Shown: positions 52,359-60,664, numbered from the stretch's first letter. The stretch: 64,000 bases of DNA from Sporosarcina sp. Marseille-Q4063 (GCF_018309085.1 NZ_CP070502.1:1116001-1180000); one strand, 5' to 3'. Notes: generated by a model from the letters alone, not told the origin. Numbers and translations are program-made.

Positions 52359-53957
52359 TTAATCTTCGCTTCTACGTTTCTTTTTTGTCATACGGTTCTT
52401 TTCTTCTCGTCGATTAATATGAATCATAGGGGAATCATAATCTTTTGACGCCAAAATATCTTCACTCGAAGCTTTCATAAATGACCAAGCAAGTAAAATC
52501 ATTATGAAAACAACAGGAAAACCTGCAACAATACTTGCCGTTTGGAGCGTTTCAAGTCCCCCGATAAACATCAACACAAGTGGAAGTACTGTTAACGCGA
52601 ATGCCCAGAATAACCGATTCCATCTAAGTGGATCAGAATCCACTTCTTTCTGCACAACCGCTGCCAAAATAAATGATGCGGAATCGAAAGTCGTCGAAAG
52701 GAAAATAATTGCTAGGATTGTGAACAATGGTACAATAATTTTTGCGATTGGAAGCTGATGTAAAATGGCGATGATTGTCGCCGGTGCTCCTGCTTCATTC
52801 ATGAATCCGATTACATCAAAAGTGCCGCTTAATTGCAGATAAAGTCCGAAGTTCCCAAGAATTCCAAAGAACAACATACTGCCAACAGTTCCGTAAATCA
52901 TTGTACCGAGAATCATTTCCTGAATCGTTCTACCACGAGATATGCGGGCAACAAATAAACCGACGAATGGTGCGTACACTACCCACCAAGCCCAATAAAA
53001 AATAGTCCATTTCTGGGGAAAGTCTGTTTTATCAAAACCCTCTAAATTTCCGAATGGTTCAAGCCACGTCGCCATTGTAAAGAAATTATCAATAATAATA
53101 CCGAAACTTGTAAACGCTGTATTGCTAATGAATAATGTCGGTCCCATTATAAAAACAAAAGCGAGAATAAAAACCGCTAACCAAAGGTTGACATCACTAA
53201 GTATTTTTATTCCTTTTTTGAGTCCGAAATAGGAACTTGTTGCAAAAATAGCTGTACAAAGCATCATAATAACAACTTGCATACCGAGGGTAACCGGAAT
53301 GCCTGTAATATCAGCAACGCCGGCCGCAATCATCGGTGTACCGAGTGCCAGTGTCGTGCCTGCACCGCCCATTAAACCGAACATGAATAGGACATCGATA
53401 ATAACTCCGATTGGCGTGTCAACGAGTTTTCCGAGAACAGGTCTTACTGCCTCGCTAATTTTCAATACGCGCTTTTTTCGAACGTAGTAAAAATAAGCAA
53501 TTGGAAGAGCCGGTAATGTATAAATTGCCCAAGCTATCGGTCCCCAGTGGAAAATACCGTAAGCGGTAGACCATGAAATCGCTTCATTGGATTCTGGCGC
53601 AAGACCAAATGGCGGTGCTTGATAATAATAAGCCCACTCGATCATGCCCCAATAGAGAATACTCGAACCAATTCCCGCAGAGAACATCATCGCTGCCCAG
53701 GAAAATGTATTGAACTCCTTCCGTTCTCCTCTATCGCCCAGCTTTACTTTTCCATTTTTACTAAAAGCGACATACATAAGAAATACAAATGCTGCTAACC
53801 CAACAAATAAATAAACGACGCCAAATGTTTCCGTCATAAATTCATTTGCCATATTGACAATTACTTCACCGGCTTCAGGAAATAGCATCAGCGGAATAGA
53901 AACCGCGAGTATTAAAATTAAAGCGCCTATAAAAGTAGGCCAATCAATAATTTTCAT
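52359..53957 (-). CDS. BCCT-family transporter (glycine betaine/choline type)
   Basis: 532 residues, twelve helices. The BCCT signature is clear: AAMMFSAGIGSSILYWGMIEWAYYY (glycine stretch plus tryptophans), HWGPIAWAIYTLPALP, and WTIFYWAWWVVYAPFVGLFVARISRGRTI. It imports betaine, choline, carnitine or similar osmolytes with Na+ or H+. The C-terminus is basic (REEKNRMTKKKRRSED), as in osmo-regulated members. The exact ligand cannot be read. AAAGGAT precedes the ATG. Confidence 0.93.
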   Translation of the reverse strand: MKIIDWPTFIGALILILAVSIPLMLFPEAGEVIVNMANEFMTETFGVVYLFVGLAAFVFLMYVAFSKNGKVKLGDRGERKEFNTFSWAAMMFSAGIGSSILYWGMIEWAYYYQAPPFGLAPESNEAISWSTAYGIFHWGPIAWAIYTLPALPIAYFYYVRKKRVLKISEAVRPVLGKLVDTPIGVIIDVLFMFGLMGGAGTTLALGTPMIAAGVADITGIPVTLGMQVVIMMLCTAIFATSSYFGLKKGIKILSDVNLWLAVFILAFVFIMGPTLFISNTAFTSFGIIIDNFFTMATWLEPFGNLEGFDKTDFPQKWTIFYWAWWVVYAPFVGLFVARISRGRTIQEMILGTMIYGTVGSMLFFGILGNFGLYLQLSGTFDVIGFMNEAGAPATIIAILHQLPIAKIIVPLFTILAIIFLSTTFDSASFILAAVVQKEVDSDPLRWNRLFWAFALTVLPLVLMFIGGLETLQTASIVAGFPVVFIMILLAWSFMKASSEDILASKDYDSPMIHINRREEKNRMTKKKRRSED

Positions 53958-54171
53958 CGGACGAATCCTTTCACCGTATGTTTTGATTTAATTGGAAATG
54001 CTTTACTGAAAAAGTTTTTGAATACAAAAGATATGATTCATATTCAATAGCTTGTCATTTAAAAAACTGTTTATACTTTCGATTGAAAATATACATAATG
54101 ATTAAACGACAACTGAATAAAAAAATGTAACTTTTACCAGCAAGTAGCGTCTATACACATGAGGTGATGTT
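53958..54171. other. Divergent upstream region
   Basis: 214 AT-rich bp between the BCCT gene and a lipoprotein gene reading the other way. It should hold both promoters, but no pair reaches consensus and no operator stands out. Confidence 0.3.
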
Positions 54172-54618
54172 ATGAAAAGACTTATTATTTTGTTTATCAT
54201 AACTGGACTTGTATTAGTTGGGTGTCATCAAGCTGCATCAAAAGGTAAAGTCCAAAAAACCGATTCAACAAAACAAAGAGTCTATAGCGGTTCATGGGAT
54301 GATAACCCCATTATTATTGAACAAAGAAATAACAAAGATTACGAAACAGTGAATGAGCTAACAAATCCCGATGATGTGAAAACACTGATAAAGGCTTTGG
54401 GAAATGCAGACTGGGAGGAGAATGTCAAAGTGGATATTGGGTCACCAGACTATCGTTTCTCTTGGAATTCATTTAATCACAGCATTTGGATCAATCAAGA
54501 ATACGAAAGATTGGAACTGTTAGTTGAAGGCCAATCAAATTATGGGAGTTTGTCTAAGGATTCATCTCATATTGTATTTGAAATATTGACAGGAAAAAAA
54601 CTTGAAAATTACAAGTAA
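54172..54618 (+). CDS. Hypothetical lipoprotein
   Basis: 148 residues. The signal ends LVLVGC (lipobox, Cys at about 18), followed by a ~120-residue domain with many Asp and Trp residues. Family not recognised. GAGGTGAT precedes the ATG. It is followed after 35 bp by another unknown gene in the same direction. Confidence 0.7.
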   Translation: MKRLIILFIITGLVLVGCHQAASKGKVQKTDSTKQRVYSGSWDDNPIIIEQRNNKDYETVNELTNPDDVKTLIKALGNADWEENVKVDIGSPDYRFSWNSFNHSIWINQEYERLELLVEGQSNYGSLSKDSSHIVFEILTGKKLENYK

Positions 54619-54653
54619 TTAAGCGTTGAAATACACAGTAAGGGAATGAAAAA

Positions 54654-55139
54654 ATGAAAACAGAATGGCAAAGTCTTAAGCAAGTACGGGGATGTTTATT
54701 GACTGGCATATATGCAAATCAACTTCATGTTAGAGATGATTTGGTTCTTTTTTCTTCAGAATATATTTTAAAGATTAAAAACCCAGATACATTAAAGTCT
54801 TGGTATTGGAATGTAAATTGGTTTGAAGACGGGGATTCAGATGATTATCTTGTCATAAAAGAACAAGAAACCCCGGAACCGCTAAACTATTTGAATGAAC
54901 CTGACCTCTCTCCACACCAAAAACATTTCATTATTAGTTCTCTGTTTTCTTTTGAAGATAACTTAATTAAAACAGCAAGCGGATACGGATTTAAAAATAA
55001 GAACATCGAAATCTTAAGCACACTTGTATTTGAATTTGAGGAGTCATACCTTTTAATAAAAACGGGACCTGTGATTGAGGCCAGAATTACGAAAATGAAA
55101 CCGAATAATTTAGGAGCTTTCATTTTTTCTTGTGACTAA
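54654..55139 (+). CDS. Hypothetical protein
   Basis: 161 residues without signal peptide or membrane helix. Rich in aromatic residues (SWYWNVNWFEDGDSDDY) and probably an alpha/beta fold. Not recognised. AAGGGAAT precedes the ATG. It may form a two-gene unit with the lipoprotein upstream, an arrangement that occurs with toxin-immunity or stress pairs, though nothing here proves it. Confidence 0.65.
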   Translation: MKTEWQSLKQVRGCLLTGIYANQLHVRDDLVLFSSEYILKIKNPDTLKSWYWNVNWFEDGDSDDYLVIKEQETPEPLNYLNEPDLSPHQKHFIISSLFSFEDNLIKTASGYGFKNKNIEILSTLVFEFEESYLLIKTGPVIEARITKMKPNNLGAFIFSCD

Positions 55140-55168
55140 TATTCTTATATGTACTTCAACTACTGGTC

Positions 55169-55249
55169 GATATTCCGCAATCTAGCGCGATTGCGGAATA
55201 TCCTCAGTCTTCTTGAGGCACCAGTATTTACGTTTGTTCGAACAAACGT
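55169..55249. repeat. Stacked palindromes between convergent genes
   Basis: First, a perfect 14-bp stem GATATTCCGCAATC / GATTGCGGAATATC (55169-55182, 55189-55202) with a 6-base loop. Then the uninterrupted 20-bp palindrome ACGTTTGTTCGAACAAACGT (55230-55249). A smaller one, TGTTTAAACA, follows at about 55254-55263. Neither of the first two has a clear T-tract. They may be terminators, processing sites or protein-binding sites. Confidence 0.75.
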
Positions 55250-55292
55250 GAATGTTTAAACAAACACGATAGTTTTATGCACAGGTATCTTT

Positions 55293-56507
55293 TCAAGTGA
55301 GCCCCATTTTTACTTCACTAGGCAATTCAAAGAAAGGTTGAATATCTTGGACATATTCCAGAACACCTAAAAATTCCCCTTTGTCATTGAATATAGCTTT
55401 ATAAGTAAGATGAATGTATTGATTTTTCCTTTTAAACCACATGCTTTCAGAAGTTCGTTTTCCTGTTTTAAGATCGCGCATTAATGTCATAACCTTCATC
55501 AAACTTTTAGGTGGGTGACAATTTGCTACATTGCGCCCTATCGAAATGGGGGTCCGCACTAGCATCATTTCCGATGCTTCGGTTATTTCGTTAAAGTATT
55601 TGAACATATCGTTTTTATCAACAAATGTTATTTCAAGCGGTAAATTATTCAAAATGAGTTCTGCTTCTTCTGTCGTTAAGTAACCCCCGCCGCCAAGAAC
55701 TATGTTTTGGGTTGTTGGTGAGTCAGCTATTTCTTTATTTTCGTCCACATTTTTACGTTTAGGTAGCCATGGTTCCCCTGGAGCTTCGATAATCGCATAG
55801 CCAAATGCTTCACTTTCATTTGCGATCGCTAACCAATCATCTTCGCTGAATATGGATTGAAGGATTGGCAAAATAATTGCTTCTTCTTGATAGATCATTT
55901 CTTTAAATTCATTTTCAAATGTGTCATACCTTTTTCGAATACGTGTAATGTCCGAATCATATCGCGGGTCAATTTGTCTTTTTAAAGCCTGATATCGGGC
56001 ACGTATTCGAATATCTGCCCGCCACACCGTCCTTGTGGGCGCATAGTGGCCGTAACGTTCCATAATCGGGAAAAAGATCTTTTCTTTACGATTGTAATGG
56101 TTATGAAATTCTTCTAATTGAAATATAAATTGCTTTAATTTATCATTTTGATGCGTTTGGTTTTGATCCTCTTCCAGCGATTCCATAATTTGATTGATTT
56201 GATTCATAACAACTTGAAATGCAGCATTTTCTTCTTTAAAAATTTGGACTGGATGACTTGGATGATAGATGGTGGAGTTTCCGGATAAATCGGACTCGAT
56301 ACTAGAAAACCTTTTAACATCTTCAATCGTAATCCCATGGTCGCCGTTAATTAATTCTAGTTGCATTAACAATAGGTTAACAACACTGATACTTTTTAAT
56401 TGATTGACATCTGATTTAATTGATTCCAAAGAACCTTCGTGACGTAAATGAAGTAAAATTTCTTTTAACAGGTTTATTCTTTTTATATCAAATTGCATAT
56501 TCAACAT
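55293..56507 (-). CDS. DUF438-hemerythrin-PAS protein, possible O2/NO sensor
   Basis: 404 residues from the ATG with GAGGTG six bases upstream (a GTG three codons earlier is also in frame). DUF438 at about 10-75, a hemerythrin-like helical bundle at about 82-240 (HPVQIF, EEFHNHYNRKEKIFFPIMERYGHY, YQEEAIILPIL, the iron-binding H/E pattern), and a PAS domain at about 270-395. The layout is that of DUF438 regulators of anaerobic or nitrosative stress. The Fnr-like promoter upstream fits an oxygen-linked role. Confidence 0.88.
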   Translation of the reverse strand: MLNMQFDIKRINLLKEILLHLRHEGSLESIKSDVNQLKSISVVNLLLMQLELINGDHGITIEDVKRFSSIESDLSGNSTIYHPSHPVQIFKEENAAFQVVMNQINQIMESLEEDQNQTHQNDKLKQFIFQLEEFHNHYNRKEKIFFPIMERYGHYAPTRTVWRADIRIRARYQALKRQIDPRYDSDITRIRKRYDTFENEFKEMIYQEEAIILPILQSIFSEDDWLAIANESEAFGYAIIEAPGEPWLPKRKNVDENKEIADSPTTQNIVLGGGGYLTTEEAELILNNLPLEITFVDKNDMFKYFNEITEASEMMLVRTPISIGRNVANCHPPKSLMKVMTLMRDLKTGKRTSESMWFKRKNQYIHLTYKAIFNDKGEFLGVLEYVQDIQPFFELPSEVKMGLT

Positions 56508-56584
56508 ATTTTTCACCTCATGTCATTTTTTGATGCGAAGATGCTATAGGGTCTTAACCGTTTAGAGACGAAGTATATATATTT

Positions 56585-56627
56585 AGTATAATGTACTAAG
56601 GGGATTTGCTTTGTGATATTTATCACC
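56585..56627 (-). promoter_or_regulatory. Fnr-type box in a class II promoter
   Basis: TGTGATATTTATCACC (56612-56627) is the Fnr/CRP-type palindrome TGTGA-N6-TCAC with one outer mismatch. On the minus strand TATACT (56585-56590) is a good -10. A transcript starting ~7 bases further would put the box centre at -41.5, the exact class II position. No -35 is needed there. The gene served is 55293-56507, starting ~70 bp downstream. Confidence 0.7.
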
Positions 56628-56647
56628 AAAGGTCTTTGATAAGTCAT

Positions 56648-56684
56648 CAAAAAAACTCAGCCATTTATGGGCTGAGTTTTATTT
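56648..56684. terminator. Terminator after the Rpn array
   Basis: AAAACTCAGCC / GGCTGAGTTTT with a short loop, T-rich on both sides. It closes the last orphan cassette (ends 56700) on the minus strand. Confidence 0.8.
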
Positions 56685-56699
56685 CGATAAATTACGTAA

Positions 56700-56969
56700 T
56701 TACTTTTCGATTGATTTTATAATTTCAGAGACATAGTCAGTTGGAAGCCCTACGTATTCCGCAACTTTTTCAGGAGCGATTCCAGCGGCATTCATACGAA
56801 AAACCACGTCCCGTTTCAATTTCTTCCTACCTTGAGCGACTCCATCCTCAAATCGTTGCAAAATATCTATTAACTCTTGTTTCCTGAAGTCTGCAAGTCG
56901 ACGCGTTTCTGGATTTTGGCTTAAACGTTCGATTTCTTCGAATGCTTCCTTCGTCGTTGGACTTTCCAT
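56700..56969 (-). CDS. Orphan Rpn C-terminal cassette 3 (RpnS-like)
   Basis: 89 residues from the ATG at 56969, with AAAGGAGG (56978-56985) nine bases away. It starts MESPTTKEAFEEIERLSQNPETRRLADF, as the C-terminal part of the full gene 57740-58648 does. From about residue 50 it diverges completely: RKKLKRDVVFRMNAAGIAPEKVAEYVGLPTDYVSEIIKSIEK, ending in a helix-turn-helix-like unit. The nuclease domain is absent. A short upstream remnant, FLKSDEKTKEALV, still matches the parent. Likely a stand-alone small protein, not debris. Confidence 0.75.
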   Translation of the reverse strand: MESPTTKEAFEEIERLSQNPETRRLADFRKQELIDILQRFEDGVAQGRKKLKRDVVFRMNAAGIAPEKVAEYVGLPTDYVSEIIKSIEK

Positions 56970-57005
56970 CACCAACGCCTCCTTTGTTTTTTCATCGCTT
57001 TTTAA

Positions 57006-57043
57006 AAAATCGTCTTCCCTCATTAATGGAAAGACGATTTATA
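57006..57043 (-). terminator. Hairpin between Rpn cassettes 2 and 3
   Basis: The minus strand shows AAATCGTCTTTCC / GG-AAGACGATTT followed by TTT: a terminator-like stem of ~11 bp. A close copy stands at 57373-57408 and a degenerate one at about 57672-57705, always in front of a cassette. Each seems to be the end of the previous unit, duplicated with it. Confidence 0.7.
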
Positions 57044-57068
57044 GGTATTTCTTTTAATTATAATATGT

Positions 57069-57338
57069 TTATTTTTCAATTGACTTAATAATATCCATGA
57101 CCTTTTCAGATGTAATTCTAGCGTATTTCGCAATGTATTCCATGGACATTCCATCTGTGTACATACTGTTTACCATCTCTCTTTTTTCCTGTTCGATTCC
57201 CTTTTTCCTTGCATCTTCTTCCCGTTGCAAAATATCTTTCAACTCTTGTTCCCTAAAATCCGCTAGACGACGCGTTTCCGGATTTCGGCTGAGACGGTCG
57301 ATTTCTTCGAATGCTTCCCTCATCGTAGGACTTTCCAT
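57069..57338 (-). CDS. Orphan Rpn C-terminal cassette 2 (RpnS-like)
   Basis: 89 residues from the ATG at 57338 (AAAGGAGG at 57347-57354). The first ~48 residues (MESPTMREAFEEIDRLSRNPETRR, then ADFREQELKDILQREEDARKKG) are almost identical to the parent gene. The tail differs: IEQEKREMVNSMYTDGMSMEYIAKYARITSEKVMDIIKSIEK. A longer frame upstream (to 57422) is the leftover parent sequence FKNGDKTKEALA and the hairpin. No nuclease domain. Confidence 0.75.
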   Translation of the reverse strand: MESPTMREAFEEIDRLSRNPETRRLADFREQELKDILQREEDARKKGIEQEKREMVNSMYTDGMSMEYIAKYARITSEKVMDIIKSIEK

Positions 57339-57372
57339 CGCCAACGCCTCCTTTGTTTTATCACCGTTTTTG

Positions 57373-57408
57373 AAAAATCGTCTTCCCTTATTGGAAAGAC
57401 GATTTATG
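57373..57408 (-). terminator. Hairpin between Rpn cassettes 1 and 2
   Basis: The arms AAATCGTCTT-CC / GG-AAGACGATTT, with a TTTTT run after them on the minus strand, copy the element at 57006-57043. Confidence 0.7.
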
Positions 57409-57411
57409 TGT

Positions 57412-57654
57412 TTATTCTTCAATTGACTTAATAATATTCATGGCCTTTTCTGGTGAAATTCTAACATTTTTTGCAATGTCTACTATTGACATACCATAAT
57501 GATAAAGGCTTATTACCGTCTTTCGTTTTTCCTGTTCAATGGCATCTGCTTCCCGTTGCAAAATATCTTTCAATTCTTGTTCCCTAAAATCCGCAAGATG
57601 ACGCGTTTCCGGATTTTGGCTTAAACGATCAATCTCTTCAAACGTTTCCTTCAT
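57412..57654 (-). CDS. Orphan Rpn C-terminal cassette 1 (RpnS-like)
   Basis: 80 residues from the ATG at 57654 with AAGGAGG (57663-57669) at the same nine-base distance. It lacks the first five residues of the other cassettes (starts MKETFEEIDRLSQNPETRH). Shared helix to about residue 40, then its own tail: AIEQEKRKTVISLYHYGMSIVDIAKNVRISPEKAMNIIKSIEE. An in-frame TTG two codons upstream is possible. It lies closest to the parent gene. Confidence 0.72.
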   Translation of the reverse strand: MKETFEEIDRLSQNPETRHLADFREQELKDILQREADAIEQEKRKTVISLYHYGMSIVDIAKNVRISPEKAMNIIKSIEE

Positions 57655-57739
57655 CGCCAACGCCTCCTTATAAAGGTAGAGTCGTCAACCCTCATTAAAT
57701 ATGGAAAGATGATTCTAATTATTATTTCTAATGATTTCT

Positions 57740-58021
57740 TTATTGTTTGAGTGACTTAACTATTTCTATAACCTTTTCCAAAGGGATTCGTACATTTATC
57801 GCAATGTCTTTTGGTGACATTCCAAAATTATTAAGACTAATTACTGTATCTCTTTTCTCTTTTTCAATCCCCATTTCCATGCCCTTTTCCCGTGCATCTT
57901 CTTCCCGTTGCAATATATCTTTCAACTCTTGTTCTCTAAAATCCGCAAGCCGACGCGTTTCTGGATTTTGGCTGAGACGGTCGATTTCCTCAAATGCTTC
58001 CCTCATCGTTGGACTTTCCAT
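57740..58021 (-). CDS. Predicted intragenic RpnS-like product of locus 2
   Basis: A frame inside and in phase with 57740-58648. It begins at the ATG 58019-58021 behind a perfect AAAGGAGG. The ribosome site is conserved, base for base, in the paralog and in three orphan copies, more than the protein code requires (KTKEALA could be written in other ways). In E. coli Rpn, such internal products bind and block the nuclease. Here that is inference. Confidence 0.6.
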   Translation of the reverse strand: MESPTMREAFEEIDRLSQNPETRRLADFREQELKDILQREEDAREKGMEMGIEKEKRDTVISLNNFGMSPKDIAINVRIPLEKVIEIVKSLKQ

Positions 58022-58648
58022 CGCCAACGCCTCCTTTGTTTTATCATCACTTTTCATAAATAATAGCCACCGTTCGAGTTCGCTTGCATCCATTATATTT
58101 TCAATTCGCAGTTTCGGCAACTCCAGTACATGAATCTCCAGGTGATCCGATAATAGTAAGTTGCTCTTTTTGTTGGCTATCTGAAAAAGATTATGATAAT
58201 CTTTCTCTTTTAATAAATTAAAATCAGTAATAATAATTTGAATTGCTTTCCTCAGCTGAGTGTATGGCCTGCTTTTATTGTCTTGACTTCCATACATTTT
58301 AGCCCAATAGATTAACATTCGTTCCGGAAAGGCTTGATGGTTTCCCAACTGCATTTCTATATTTATTTGTTCGCCTTGTTCCGTTCGAACTCGTACATCC
58401 ATGACAGAACTTTTATCTCCGGCATGTGTGTATTCTAGATGCGGATCTACTAATTCTATCGATGTAACCTGTACATCCAAAATTGAATTTAGAAACTGCA
58501 ACAATAAGTTTGAATTCCTTTTATCCCCGAAGAATGATTTGAAGACAAAATCATTGCGCAAGTCGAGCAAATCATATACACCGCGCCGTTCTTTCACGAA
58601 CATTGCCAAGACGAACACCACCGTTTCTTTTCTTTCATTATCGAACAA
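57740..58648 (-). CDS. Rpn-family PD-(D/E)XK nuclease, parent of the cassette array (locus 2)
   Basis: 302 residues. Core: DLLDLRNDFVFKSFFGDKRN (about 20-39), SSVMDVRVRTEQGEQINIEMQLGNHQAFPERMLIYWAKMYG with the D...E-x-Q set, then a helical middle part and the C-terminal segment MESPTMREAFEEI that starts at internal residue 210. An AAAGGAGG (58030-58037) sits nine bases before that ATG (58019-58021), giving a 93-residue internal product. About half the sequence matches the gene at 45908-46804, so the two are paralogs. Both strands of evidence support a functional nuclease with a built-in small product. Confidence 0.88.
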   Translation of the reverse strand: MFDNERKETVVFVLAMFVKERRGVYDLLDLRNDFVFKSFFGDKRNSNLLLQFLNSILDVQVTSIELVDPHLEYTHAGDKSSVMDVRVRTEQGEQINIEMQLGNHQAFPERMLIYWAKMYGSQDNKSRPYTQLRKAIQIIITDFNLLKEKDYHNLFQIANKKSNLLLSDHLEIHVLELPKLRIENIMDASELERWLLFMKSDDKTKEALAMESPTMREAFEEIDRLSQNPETRRLADFREQELKDILQREEDAREKGMEMGIEKEKRDTVISLNNFGMSPKDIAINVRIPLEKVIEIVKSLKQ

Positions 58649-58707
58649 ACGCTCTAAAATGACAAGTTTAATGATTTTGATTATTCTTTACCCTTGAAAT
58701 GAAAACA

Positions 58708-58724
58708 GCCCTAGAGTTCTTCTA
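58708..58724. terminator. Short hairpin between Rpn and acyl-CoA dehydrogenase genes
   Basis: CCTAGA / TCTAGG with a 5-base loop just downstream of the dehydrogenase stop. The T-tract is weak, so its function is uncertain. Confidence 0.4.
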
Positions 58725-58744
58725 GGACCGTATCAAATACCTAT

Positions 58745-60415
58745 TCAAATAATCTGTTCAAAGTATTTTACGCTTTTCTTCTCATCGCCAATTGCCCGTT
58801 CTATCCAATTCGTTTCAATAAATATCTCCATCATTTTTTCATAACGCCCGCCCTGTTGATTGGCCCATTCAAGAGCGACGACACCTTCATATGTAAGTGT
58901 CATATCTCTCATCAGTTTCTTAGCTTCAATCGTTTGTAGTTCAGGTTCTAACGAGGCAAAAGACTCCAAATCAGAAGTTACTTTTTTGAGTGCACTAGAC
59001 ATGTTTTCTTTCCAATTACTGTCCGGCACACCGTTTATCCGTTCCTTCATTTCCTCGATAAACAATGTGTGCGCATCGAATTTATTCACAAGCCTTACAA
59101 GTTCCATGCCTAAAATATTTGCGGTTCCTTCCCAAACCGTCAGCACTTGGGCATCTCGAAGCAGCCTTGGTGTGACGAAATCTTCGATGTACCCGTTTCC
59201 ACCGTGCATTTCAATGGCTTCGTGGGAAAAATGGATGGCTTGTTCTGCTGTTTCTTTTTTAAGGAGTGCTATTTTCAACCGATTCAATACAATTTCGTCG
59301 TTGGTTGCATTGCCTGAAGTCACTTTATCATAAAGCTTGATCATATCGAATGTCGTCGCCATTTCTACTTCGAGTTTCGCTTTCATGGTTGAGAGCGTTT
59401 CTTGTACCATCGGGAATTCGGTCAACTTTTTCCCGAAAGCGTTGCGCCTGTCTGCATAAGTCGTTGCTTCATTCAATGCGCGACGCATGATGCCCAACGA
59501 AGCTACCGCGTTGCATATCCGCGATAAGTTCAAGGCTTCCATCATATAATAGAATCCTTTTGTAGAGTCACCAATCAAATACGCGAGTGCTCCATCGAAT
59601 TCTACTTCGCCAGACGGTACTGCCCGTACCCCAAGTTTATCTTTCAATCGGCGGATTTGAATTCCGTTTAATGAACCGTCTTCTTGTCGCCACGGGACGG
59701 CGAATAAACTTAATCCGCGCGACCCTTCTACGGCACCTTCCATTCTCGCAAGGACCATCGCGACGCCGCACATCCCGACGTTTGAGGCGAAATATTTTTC
59801 GCCGTATAACCTGTACTGTTCACCATCCGCGACTGCTTTCACGATATTGGCCCCGACATCCGAACCGCCTTGTCTTTCCGTTAAAAACGTCGCGCCTTCA
59901 AATAGTTCCGTATCCACTGTGGCGCAAACATGCGGCGAGAACATATCTTTCACGTCATCGCTCGCATAGTGCTCAAGTAAATAGGCAGTTGCTTGCGTCA
60001 ACGTCACGGGACAATAAAATCCAGGCTCCGCTTGTGACAGCAAATAGCCTTGTGCGAAGCTATATAAATAGTTCCCTTTATGGCCTAGTTCAGGGATTTC
60101 TTTATGGACGTATCCGACAATCCCGGTTCGATAGGTTTCCTTCACCGTTTTCTTATACCCTTCATTCACCCAAATCTCGGAAACATCGTCGCCGTATTTA
60201 TTGAACTTTTGGAGTCGCGGTTGGCCATCACGGTCCGTATATTTGGCGCGTTCATCGATTTCATTGGCGACTAATGAACCGAATTTTGTTAATTCCTTAT
60301 GAGCGTACAAATAAAATTCCGGGGACAGTGACTCTTTTAATATTGTTTGGAGCGTCTTATCCTCTTCGTAAAAGTTCAATGGCTTTTTCACTTCAGACGC
60401 TTGTTGTAATACCAT
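58745..60415 (-). CDS. AidB-like acyl-CoA dehydrogenase
   Basis: 556 residues, longer than standard ~380-residue acyl-CoA dehydrogenases and in the AidB range. It has FLTERQGGSDVGAN (substrate/FAD loop), the mid-domain RRLKDKLGVRAVPSGEVEFDGA, and IEMHGGNGYIEDFVTPRLLRDAQVLTVWEGTANIL, all close to AidB patterns. The C-terminal extra ~110 residues form a helical bundle. It may be a flavoenzyme for an unusual acyl-CoA or part of an alkylation response. GGGAGAGG precedes the ATG. Confidence 0.88.
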   Translation of the reverse strand: MVLQQASEVKKPLNFYEEDKTLQTILKESLSPEFYLYAHKELTKFGSLVANEIDERAKYTDRDGQPRLQKFNKYGDDVSEIWVNEGYKKTVKETYRTGIVGYVHKEIPELGHKGNYLYSFAQGYLLSQAEPGFYCPVTLTQATAYLLEHYASDDVKDMFSPHVCATVDTELFEGATFLTERQGGSDVGANIVKAVADGEQYRLYGEKYFASNVGMCGVAMVLARMEGAVEGSRGLSLFAVPWRQEDGSLNGIQIRRLKDKLGVRAVPSGEVEFDGALAYLIGDSTKGFYYMMEALNLSRICNAVASLGIMRRALNEATTYADRRNAFGKKLTEFPMVQETLSTMKAKLEVEMATTFDMIKLYDKVTSGNATNDEIVLNRLKIALLKKETAEQAIHFSHEAIEMHGGNGYIEDFVTPRLLRDAQVLTVWEGTANILGMELVRLVNKFDAHTLFIEEMKERINGVPDSNWKENMSSALKKVTSDLESFASLEPELQTIEAKKLMRDMTLTYEGVVALEWANQQGGRYEKMMEIFIETNWIERAIGDEKKSVKYFEQII

Positions 60416-60417
60416 AC

Positions 60418-60519
60418 TTATTCCTCTCCCTCAGTGGTTGTTTCAGTATTTTTCCGGAAGTATTCCGGTTCCGTGGCAGCGTATCGACTCTCAGCAAACT
60501 CTTCTATTAAACTTCTCAT
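60418..60519 (-). CDS. Possible 33-residue leader ORF
   Basis: ATG to TAA, 33 codons (MRSLIEEFAESRYAATEPEY...), with GAGGAG only two bases before the ATG. It ends three bases before the acyl-CoA dehydrogenase start. It may be a short coupled leader or chance. Low confidence. Confidence 0.25.
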   Translation of the reverse strand: MRSLIEEFAESRYAATEPEYFRKNTETTTEGEE

Positions 60520-60664
60520 TCTCCTCTTGTTACCTCGAAATTAATTATATAGCGAAATGGAATTTCCCACTTATCTTTATTGCACAAAAAAAGAGTATGA
60601 TATATTAAGAACGTAAGTTCCAAGGCGTTCAATTAATTGGCGGGACAACAAGGGGGGAATGGGG

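Noticed and set aside
55230..55249. A LexA (SOS) box.
   Set aside because: The Bacillus box is GAAC-N4-GTTC; this palindrome has GTTCGAAC, the inverse order, and lies between convergent gene ends.
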